Below, one piece after another: positions 46,185 through 55,542 of a DNA stretch of 64,000 nucleotides. Within the stretch, counting starts at the first letter, position 1. Every line of letters starts with the position of its first letter. Source of the DNA: Asparagopsis taxiformis. Taxonomy: Eukaryota > Rhodophyta > Florideophyceae > Bonnemaisoniales > Bonnemaisoniaceae. A program made the translations under genes and the position numbers. The notes under the pieces are model-generated. The model was not told the origin of the DNA, searched no databases, and saw only the letters and a list, made by a program, of their open reading frames with translations. The stretch is taken from contig JALQPE010001955.1 of NCBI GenBank assembly GCA_030407315.1, forward strand, positions 1 through 64,000, in the 5' to 3' direction.

Positions 46185-48579
46185 CCATTAAGAAACCTTT
46201 CCTGGCTTTCATTCGATCCAATGAACTGTTTCACCACAATGATTTGTCCTATGCTCATTACTTTATGCACAATGATTGCTATTTCATCCGGGCTCGACCT
46301 ACTCAATATCGTTTTGCTATCTTGTATCGCATTCCCTAAACACCATCCTGGCCAAGACGTATCCACTTCCGTTTGTTACGCAGTGATGCTCTAAGCACTA
46401 ATACTGAATCTGATTTTCTCATGCACGTAGTTCCTACTCGTATACTCTACCATATTCTCGGCCCTATTCACAAGGTGAAAACACGATGTCTCGTTGAATC
46501 GTACTCGGTGTGATATCTTAAATTAGGATACATTTTTATATTGCAATGCAGACTCACTGCTCGCTTGAAACATGAAAATTATAAAAATTCTTCGACACTG
46601 CTGTTTCCTAACCGCCACCATCCACGTGGCCCGCTTTGACTGCCTGCCAAGTGTACTCGGAGCATACAATGACGTTATCGATATATACCATCCACATCAT
46701 CACTGGAAGCGCGGACTCCTCGTCCAGGAAAGTGCGCCATTTTTCTTACTCTTCACCTCCGCCTGTCCTGTAGGCCCCATATGCTAGTGTTTTTCCTATA
46801 TTTCTGTAGTGATGACGTCATTCTAGACAATAAAAGGCGGTAGAAGATACGATAATGTGCGCCTCCTCTGCCAGATCATGTGCTTCCAAGCGTAATTCGC
46901 AGCCTAGGTATCGTTTTTCTGGGCCTCCCATCGCACCGCTCCGTTTCAAACTCATCCCTCTATTGTTCTCCTACACGTCATTTCCGCCCGTAGAGTACTA
47001 CTTAAACGAAAGATTCTGGAAATCCCTGTTTCCATCTTCATATCCGTCGGAAACAAAGCAACAACCCTGGCCGTGGAAGCCGTATAGATCATCTAAACTG
47101 CTTCCAAAGCGTAAGTTTTAGATCATCAATACGGCTTCCAAGGCCAAAGTTGTTGCTTTGTCTCCGACGGATATGAACCATGATGGTACGTTTCCACAAC
47201 TCACGCCACTAACCCAGTTTTCTATTCGTTTTCTCTTTCTCAGGTTTCCAGTCGGTGAGTGTTCCACTTCTACTTTCATTTATCTTTCTCTCTTACCACT
47301 TCTCCACTAATTTTCTTTTCTGCCTGTGAGTACATATCTCAATTTGGGATGCAATGGTATTTGTTAAGGTACGTTAGTCTCCTAATCACCATCAATTTCC
47401 CTCTCCAATTCAACGTCACTAACTTGTTTCCTTTCTATACATCATTTTTTCTTCTTCTCTTCATTTCCTAGCTTATTCATGCAGCTCAATCAGTTGATAG
47501 ATTTCTAGACTTTTCTAGTAGTTTTAGTTTTACTCGTCGGAATAGTGTTAGTTGTAGTAGCATTTTTAACATAGGGATTGTTTATTCTCAATGTAGCCTG
47601 CGCAAATAAACAAATCCAGAGTGAAGCTTCCCATATCGCACCCTCTTAGATTGCTACCTATCCTACCGCGTATACCTCTCGCTAGCTCATAGTCACTACG
47701 AAATAAAAATTCCTAGCCGTACTATTCTGTCCATTCCCATATGAATACCGTCCATGCCCCATCCTCATAGCGCTAGAACTGCCTTCCTCTACCCCAGAAA
47801 GATGCCCACGACAGCGTGACGCTCCATCTCATCCACCACTCCCAGACACCGAATTTTACTATATCAGGACACTACTTTTACTGTCTCCAGGTGCTGCCCA
47901 GGGCAGCACGAAATACTGTCTCCAGGTGCTGCCCAGGACAGCACAAAGTACTATCTCCAGGTGCTGCCCAGGGCAGCACAAAGTACTGTCTACAGGTGCT
48001 GCCCAGGGCAGCACGAAATACTGTCTACAGGTACTGCCCAGGGCAGCACAAAGTACTGTCTACAGGTACTGCCCAGGGCAGCACAAAGTACTGTCTACAG
48101 GTACTGCCCAGGACAGCAAAATCACTGTCTCCAGGTACTGCCCAGGACAGTGAAAATACTGTCTCCAGGTACTGCCCAGGACAGTGAAAATCACTGTCTC
48201 CAGGTACTGCCCAGGACAGTGCACCGTGTTGGTTCCATCTATTGTCCCAGGCAGCGTATTTCACTATCCGGCCATGTTGCCTTGGCCAATACAAAACACT
48301 ATCCGCCAACACTGCCCAGTACAGTAAATTACATCATATCCAACTATTGAATAAATCATTAATTTTTACTGTCTCCATTCACTGCCTCAGACAGTACTGT
48401 GAGACAGTGTTTTTTACTGTCTGCAGACAGTGTTCCGTACTGTCTGCCAGACAGTGCAAATCACTGTCTCCAAGTGTGGCATTAATTTTCATTTGCCGCA
48501 TAGTGATTTTTACTGTCTCAGACAGTAAAAATCACTGTCTCGCAGTACTGTCTGAGGCCCCCTTTTCAACACCGTAGTG
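46185..48579 (-). mobile_element. Right ~2.4-kb inverted terminal arm
   Basis: Inverted counterpart of 23523-26061, ending CAACACCGTAGTG at 48579. It holds about ten copies of the 35-bp repeat (47886-48220) against about fourteen in the left arm, and the same hairpin at 47039-47175. The inner third (46185-46900) is more diverged than the outer part. There are no genes within; frames such as 46572-46787 are shared non-coding sequence. Confidence 0.8.
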
Positions 48580-48581
48580 TA

Positions 48582-49270
48582 CAGTGGGAGCAGCTACGCA
48601 CGAGTTATTCACACAGATGGCCAGCACATTCCAAGGTACTACAAGTGGCTCAAGTACAAGTCAGAAGAACCCGTGGAAACCACTTCGACCGAAAGACAGC
48701 ACTGGTGTATTCAAGACGGACCGGAAAAGCATCTGCGATGACCTTGAGCAAGAAAGCGCGCGGCAGTACAGGAACAAGCTGATTCTGGAGCTAGGTAAGG
48801 CGATTTGTGCGGAGAACCTGAAGCTCGGGTTTGGAAGAAGAAGCGGTGGTCTTTCCAGAAACGGGTCTTCGTCTGATTTTGACCGCAGAAGGTAGTCAGG
48901 AGCAACTTATGCATACCGATGTTCCCGTCCGTGAGGGAACTGGAACTGGTCCTCTCAACTCGCCATCATATTTCATGATGGCTGCTGGTGCGGATGGGTT
49001 CATCATTCGTATCGCCAAGTTCAGCATGTGTGCCTAAGTCATCCAGCGAAAGAAAAGTACCGCGTGCCAGTGACGAACGTGCGCATCCCACCGTATTCCC
49101 TGCTTGTATGCCGAACGGACGTGTATCACGGAGGAATGGGATTCGCGGAGGGTCGTTCTTCGGTGAGGTACCAGCATCCTATCCGGTCCCATCTATCACT
49201 GCGAACTTCCAGGGAGAAGTTGCTACAGCCTCCCTTCAATGTCAACTACTGGGAGCGTTTAGATATCTGA
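48582..49270 (+). pseudogene. 3' half of ParB/dioxygenase gene A (frameshifted)
   Basis: Continues gene A after the transposon: ATHELFTQMASTFQG, then CDDLEQESARQYRNKL. The frame shifts at GGAAGAAGAAGCGG near 48835, where the copy at 6105 has two more bases. The catalytic domain follows with GLRLILTAEG, MHTDVP (HxD), SPSYFMMAAGADGF, a one-base loss after AKFS near 49024, then IPPYSLLVC, VYHGGMGF and HPIRSHLSL. The metal-binding triad and candidate 2OG-binding arginine are all encoded, but in two or three frames. A 1-bp-precise junction with 33873 supports it being the rest of the same gene. Confidence 0.75.
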
Positions 49271-49491
49271 TGAAATTAGTTCTTAATAGCATTCTATGGC
49301 AGGCATCAAGGCCGCCTTCAAGTAAACGATGAAAGTTAGGCTAGTACATGACGTTTGCGTATGTAGACGGGTCGAGAGATATACAATACTCAATTTAATA
49401 TGAGAAGGGGAGGAAACTATGGTGGGCACTACTAGAATAGAACAAGGTAATATCGCAGTCGTCTTTGGTTACAACATTGAGGTGAGGAAGG
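49271..49491. other. 3' flank of gene A
   Basis: Non-coding, near-identical to 6545-6764. Confidence 0.5.
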
Positions 49492-49727
49492 CTTACAGAT
49501 GATGCAGTTTCGCTGGGGTGCTGACAGCAAAGTCATCGTAACGATGACTTTGCTGTAAGAAATCAAATCATTACAGCGGCCACAATTTTTTACCGGGTAA
49601 AAATTCTTGCTGATTTTTTTACCCGGTAAAATTTTCTCACCACTGTAATCAAACCTTTCCTTACAGCAAAGTCATCGTAACGATGACTTTGCTGTAAGCA
49701 TCCCGGGTAAACGGCTTCGGCTGTAAG
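49492..49727. repeat. Palindrome array 8 (two palindromes)
   Basis: Cores near 49522 and 49660. The left half matches array 1 of copy 1 closely, but the second palindrome is followed by a normal outer end (CCCGGGTAAACGGCTTCGGC). Confidence 0.85.
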
Positions 49728-50268
49728 CGGTTGGGAGTTTCGTCCGTCTCCCACCCTGGGAAGGGTGAGAAGGGAAGTGTGGAGCCGGGAACATCGTACA
49801 ACGATGGTTTGGACGACTGTTGACGGCTCTGGGGAGCACTCTGCGTCGTGCAAGCCTGGTTTGCGCTGGCTGCACTACCTGGTATTGAACGGTTCTGTGC
49901 GCAAAGTTTACTCATGAAGGAGTTAGGGTGTTGTGTACCACACCAACCATAGTTACTAACATTTGCAGTGTACTCTAGTGATGTAATTATTATTCTAGTT
50001 TCTAGCTATACAATGATATTAAGTAAGTCAGATGTGCACAGAGCATGGTCTAAGCCTAGCACGGTAGAGAAAGATGGAAGAAAGATTGAAGGGTAGGCAT
50101 GCAGAGGTATGAAGGCAGCAGTATGTGTAGACTATGGCAGTGGTAAGAAAATATTTCATGCACCAAAGGGTGGGTAGAGTGACATTAGAGAGGTGGTGTG
50201 TAGGGGGAAGGTAGGTGGAGATGATGAAGGAGGACAACAGAAACGAGAGCGAGGGTTGAGACCAACGG
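49728..50268. other. Segment between two arrays, absent from copy 1
   Basis: About 540 bp of non-coding DNA related in reverse to the filler at 41800-42000 (for example TTTCATGCACCAAAGG.. against CCTTTTCGTGCATGAAAT). Copy 1 has no counterpart; there the left half of array 8 is joined directly to the right half of array 9. Confidence 0.6.
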
Positions 50269-50591
50269 CTTACAGATGGAGCAGTTTACCAGGGATGCTT
50301 ACAGCAAAGTCATCGTTACGATGACTTTGCTGTAAGGAAAGGTTTCATTACAGTGGCCATGATTTCTTTACCCGGTAAAAAAATTCCTGGCCGCTGTAAT
50401 GAAAACGTTTTCTTACAGCAAAGTCATCGTAACGATGACTTTGCTGTCAGGAAACAAAACATTACAGTGGCCATGATTTCTTTACCCGGTAAAAAAATTC
50501 CTGGCCTCTGTAATGAAACGTTTCCTTACAGCAAAGTCATCGTAACGATGGCTTTGCTGTAAGGATCCTTGGTAAACTGCCTGAGCTGTAA
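50269..50591. repeat. Palindrome array 9 (three palindromes)
   Basis: Cores near 50300, 50412 and 50526. From about 50440 on it matches array 1 of copy 1. Confidence 0.85.
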
Positions 50592-50796
50592 TTGTCGTAC
50601 AACGAAAAGTGATGTGGAAGGTTCGGATTGGTCAACCGCTGAATATCATTACCAGGGTGTATACTAATAGGAATATGTCAGATCTCTAAGTTTCGCCTAT
50701 CTTACTCAGCTTACGCAGCAAAACAGCTTGTCGTTCAGATCTTCTTCTCTCTTTCTCAATCTTTCACTCTTCGTTTGTCAATCACTCACCAAAGCA
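50592..50796 (+). promoter_or_regulatory. Probable promoter and leader of gene B, copy 2
   Basis: Counterpart of 7112-7316, with the same inverted CCAAT box, AT-rich GTATACTAATAG segment and pyrimidine-rich leader before ATG 50797. Confidence 0.4.
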
Positions 50797-53700
50797 ATGG
50801 CTCAACAATCCCCCAACGCTTTCGACCGCCAGGTGCGCTCTGCCAGCCGCCGTGACAACGATTCTCCCACTCCTTCTCCCTCTCCTTCTCCCTCTCCTTC
50901 TCCTTCTCTGGCCCCCCCTGTCCCCATGGACGTTTGCGAAGCTGCTGCAGCGCTGACCCAGCTCAGCCCAGCACCTAAGCCCGTCCCCTCCCCCCCTTCC
51001 GCTTCCGATCCCGCGGTTGTCCCGACAATCGACGCTGGCGTTCCCGCAACTCCGCTTCCGGCTCAATCTGCCGAAGCGGCGCCAGCCGTCGAGGGATCTG
51101 GTGCTCCTCTGCCCAGCTCGCCTGCTCCGGACATGATCATCGCGTCCGGCAGCGACTTGGCAGAGGATGCGGAGAAGGTCGATGATCACAACGCTCGTGA
51201 CATCGTACCGAACAAGCCTCTCCGCAGCACCAGGCTGGCCTACCCTGGCACAGTGCCCATCCCGGTGGATGTGGACTACGACATAAGTCCGGAGAGCTGC
51301 CGAAACATTCCAGTCTTCATTTCCCCCCTGGATGTTTCTCCTCCGGCAGTCGTGTCCAGGGTGGTCAGGCCGCATCGCGTTGATGAGTTGAAGAAAACGT
51401 TTCTCACTCAGGGATTTTCCGTGATTGCTTCACGCGTGTCCGTCTGCGAGGTGATTGATTCCAATGCAAAAGTACGACTGCAATATGTCGATGGATCTCA
51501 CCGAGTGACCGCGTTGAAGGCCATTCTCGAGTCGGCTGGACCTGCTCCTGCGAAGGACAGTCCAGAGTGGGAGGAGTTTGTCAAGTCTGACATCTACCGT
51601 CGCTTTGGAACTATTCCAGTCGACTTTCTCCTCCCACCGACTCGGCTTGGCCGGGATGTCTTCTGCTCCGAAGAAGTACTCCCGCTTTCACGGCTGATGA
51701 ACTTCCACACCCACAATGTCAGCGAGGTAACAGTTGCTGACAATGTGTGCTCTGTGATGGAGTTCATCAATATCCACCGCCTGGGAAAGAAGAAGATCGA
51801 GCCGACCGTTCAATACATAAAGAACGGAAAGCGCTGAGCTGGATTCGTCCGAGACAGCTCATGCGCTACGTCTCGATCGCGCGAGGGTTCAAGACCATTG
51901 AAAGCCCTGCTTTCAAATACTGGTCGAGCATCCCGAACAGGCCGGAGTTCGTTCAATTTTCTTCCACAGAGGATCTGGCTGGGTGTACGGTGAACTTGTT
52001 GTTCAATGGGTCGTTCAGGAGTGCTCCGGATGTACAGAAGTGTTTCATCCTGGAGATGACGGCGCGCTACACTTGTAGCCGTCGGTCGGCCGGGCTGAAA
52101 CCGTACTCGGTTGGTACCATTGGGCAGGAATGGATTGCTGGTTTGTTGGAAATCTTCGGGTACGTGAAGGAGGTGGCCGAGTACTGGAACGTGTCGGATG
52201 TGTTGAGGATGCTGGATGGGTCAATTCCCAGCCGGGGTGACCCGAGCAAGAGCTTCGACATTCGCTCGCGCGTTGTCGAAGTTCTTGCTCAGATGGTCCC
52301 CAAGAAGGGGTGCTGGGCAGACTTCCGTCCCAAGGAAGGCCCCCCCGATGGTTACAGTTACGAAAATATTTTTCCCCGTAAGAAGTCTGTCTTCGGGAAG
52401 GACGCCAGGAAAATGCTCCTGCGCGTCACTGGGTACCGCGACATGCAAATGCGGAAACGCTTTCACGCGATGTACCCAGACATCCCACATGCTGCGCTCC
52501 CAGCCACATGTGGTGATGATGCCCCCATCCCTTCCTCTTCCAATTCCTTGCCCATCCCTTCATCCTCCATTCCTTTGCCCCCACCACCTCAACTGGAATC
52601 TTCCAGCAATTCCGAGGTTGCCCCTGTTCCTGTCTCTACCCCTGCCGTGTCTGCATCCTCCCCTGCGGTGACCCCGGTCAAGCCGACTGCGCGTGGTCCC
52701 CAGGATGGCAGCGAACGCTCTGGTCCAGTTTCCCACGCCGGGACTGGTACCCCCAACCGTCCTGTCCAAGCCGCGCAGGAGCAGGTCTCACCGGCTTCGC
52801 AGCCTGAGCCTGCGACTCCGGCTGCCGAGCAGCACCCTGCTGCTCCGGCCCCCGCTGTCGAAGCTTCCCGTTCTGCATCTGCTAGCAGTTCGGGAAGCTC
52901 CAGCGATGACAGCTTCGTCCCTTCACCATCCGGTGGGGTTGGACAGAAGACGGTTGCGAGGATTTCGACGGAGGGCCCTACTCCCGAGAATGTGGTCGAG
53001 GGCAGCAGTGCGAAGGGCGGTGCAGATCCTGACGAAGATGTCATTGAAGTCAGTGATTCTGCACCGCCCGGAGTGGAAAACTTCTGGGAGGAAAGTGATG
53101 CCCAGAAGGAGTACCCGCCTGCAAGCGAGTCGTTCCGGTCGTGGTGGAACGGCGGGTGGTGCTGTGGAGGTCGTCGAGCTGGAGAGCGCCCCCGAGGATG
53201 CGGGTGAAAACTCCATCCTCGGGAAGCGTAACTTGGAAGCCGCTTCTGCGACGCCCGAGCCTTCTACCAAAAAGAGAAGGCTCGGTGAGACTTCATCAAA
53301 GTCGTCGTCAAAGAAATCCAAGTCGGCTTCCCGAGGTCGCTCTCGGGAGCCGGTTCTCCAGTTCGACGACGCCCAGGAGAATCCCATTCCCGACAGCATC
53401 GTCGATGAGAATGTGGCCGCCGTTCTCCCCAGCGCAATTGCGTCTGGCAGCCGGATGAAGTACTATATGGAAAGTACGACGGTGGAGACGGTTCGGGCGG
53501 AAATGAGGGCGGCAGCATTCCAGGCAGCTGCATCGCCGGGTGCTGAGGATACGGTGGTGGACAGGTACTTTGCGGTGAAGAAGGCATTGTTGGAAAACTT
53601 GGGGGTTATTGTTATGGAAGGCCTGTTGGCATCGTCCACGGCTGGTAATGCGACGCATGAGTTGTTCGGTCACTTCGCTAGGCAGTTTCCCGCTGGTTGA

Positions 53701-54445
53701 GGAGGTTGAAAAACCCTCCCAGCAGTCTGATTCTAACGATGACGACAGGGAGCCACAGGACGAGCCGCCAGCTTTCGCAAAGCCCGGCTTCGATCCTTCG
53801 CCGTGGCAGTTCATCCACAACGTGGGTGATGCGAAGGGCCGCATCGATGGTGGTCGTGGGCGCCTCTCTCTGCCGCGGCGTGAGTTGTGCGACAAGTTGG
53901 AGGAGGGGAATTTGGAGATGTATAAGAACAAGTTGGTGGCAGAGCTTGCTCTTGGTGTTTGTGCGGAGTTCTTGAAGTTGGGAATGGAGGGTGAGGATCC
54001 TGTCTTCTTCCCGAAGACAGGATTGCGGCTGCTTCTTACAGCAGATGGGGCTGCGGACCAGGATGGGCACACGGACTTCAAGGTAGCGACGAATAGTGTT
54101 GGAAGTCCTACCACGTCTCCATCATATTTCATGATGTCGAGCGGAGCCGATGGGTTCTCTATAGTAGTTGCCCCTTATAGTCATGTATGCCTGGCCAGTC
54201 CGGGCGCCGATATGTGGAAGGTTCCCCCTCTCATCTTTTGGGTGCCACCCTATTCCGTATTGGTTGGTCGCGGTGACCTTTACCATTACGGGGTCGGCTT
54301 CAGCCGAGGAGATCTTCCTGCAGGCGAGAAGTTAGTCTATGGCCTGCCCACGCGCGGCCACATCTACTTGAAGACGGAGAAGGACGTCCTCACGGACCAC
54401 ATCCACACCGTCGAATATTACAAGTACGATAGGAGCAATAGATAG
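50797..54445 (+). CDS. ParB-like domain / 2OG-Fe(II) dioxygenase fusion, gene B copy 2 (best copy)
   Basis: About 1215 codons in four frame blocks: 50797-51816, 51817-53085, 53086-53690 and 53691-54445. MAQQSPNAFDRQ is followed by a (SP)n microsatellite region, then a ParB-like domain with VVRPHRVDELKKTFLTQGF and DGSHRVTAL (51490-51504). Next are a helical segment (YVSIARGFKTIESPAFKYWS), a long disordered Pro/Ser/Ala linker, a basic nuclear-signal-like cluster (TKKRRLG...KKSKSASR), and the dioxygenase core. Metal ligands are His54068 and Asp54074 of HTD and His54284 of LYHYGVGF; Arg54353 of LPTRGHIYL may bind 2-oxoglutarate (base positions). Breaks are a missing C at ~51817, an extra A at ~53086 and an extra T at ~53690, each absent from copy 1. 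It would be an oxidative enzyme acting on a base or protein side chain, targeted by its ParB-like part. The substrate is not deducible. Confidence 0.75.
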
Positions 54446-54921
54446 CATATCAGAAGTATTAAAACCTATACTACTGTTCCCTGCTATAAAGTTCTGTCTT
54501 TCTCATCTCAACATTGTTACCTTAGCCCATTTTTCAGTTCTCATCTATACATCTGTCCTTCATCTCATAGTTTAGTGCTACTCAGCAGATTGCTTGCTAC
54601 TTTTTAATATTAGTCTACAACGTTATATGATTTTACTAGCTAGGCCGTAGGGGGAGACTAGTTTCAACCCTTGACAACGCGCAGATTTCGACTACGAGAG
54701 CCGTCACTGTGATAAATTATTTGTAGAATTTTCGTCTATCTTCCCCACCTACACTAGGCTACCTATATATATACAGGGTATAACCTGAACAGAGACCACG
54801 TGAGGTAAAATACTCCTGAGAGCTGCTCACAGCCGTACAGACCTTTGCTGAGCAATTTACCCGACTTCAAACTTCGCTTCTTACCTTTACCAGGATGAGA
54901 GAAGGACGAAACTCCCTGCTG
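54446..54921. other. 3' flank of gene B, copy 2
   Basis: Non-coding and near-identical to 10950-11425. Confidence 0.45.
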
Positions 54922-55268
54922 CTTACAGCCGAAGCCGTTTACCAGGGTTCCTTACAGCAAAGTCATCGTAACGATGACTTTGCTGTAAGGAACCGTTTCC
55001 TTGCAGTGGCCGAAGAATTTTTTACCGGGTAAAAAATCAGCAAGAAATTTTTACCGGGTAAAAAATTGTGGCCGCTGTAATGTTTTGCTTTCTTACAGCA
55101 AAGTCATCGTTACGATGACTTTGCTGTAAAAACGTTTTCATTACAGCGGCCACAATTTTTTACCCGGTAAGAAATCATGGCTGCTGTAATGATTTGTTTT
55201 CTTACAGCAAAGTCATCGTAACGATGACTTTGCTGTCAGCATCCCCGGTAAACGGCCCGCACTGTAAT
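54922..55268. repeat. Palindrome array 10 (three palindromes)
   Basis: Cores near 54952, 55094 and 55202. It lies between the 3' ends of gene B and the methyltransferase gene. It has one extra TTTACCGGGTAAA unit and slightly different spacing from array 2. Confidence 0.85.
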
Positions 55269-55542
55269 GGGGTGACTGCTTCTCCTACATCGCTCTGTTA
55301 CTGGTGTTCTACATGCTGCGTTGCTACACAATTTCGCACTCACATCTTTCTAGTTTCTCTCCCTTTCGTATCCATAGGTATAGCAGTTGAAAAGTGGATA
55401 GTTTGCACTCCAGGCCGCAGATGCCTTCCTGCAGTCATGTCACGATTGTTGTAGTGTAGTCTATATATCTAGCGCTCTTGGAAGATGATGCACAGTCTAT
55501 TGTCTCTGTCAATGCGTGTTTACTCAAATCTATCAAAGTAGC

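Larger units (their letters stand above)
33874..48579. mobile_element. CACTA-type insertion or nested complex inside gene A
   Basis: It starts CACTACGGTGTTG at 33874 and ends CAACACCGTAGTG at 48579. It is flanked by TA on both sides (33872-33873 and 48580-48581). Removing it with one TA restores the frame TCT TCT ACT ACA GTG GGA GCA, encoding SSTTVGA followed by ATHELF, which aligns with SSTAGNATHELF of gene B. Inside are a diverged left terminal region, repeat filler, another element end at 42105, a mosaic dioxygenase pseudogene and the 2.4-kb right arm. The termini differ more than two ends of one young element should, so it may be a composite that formed in several steps. Confidence 0.65.
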
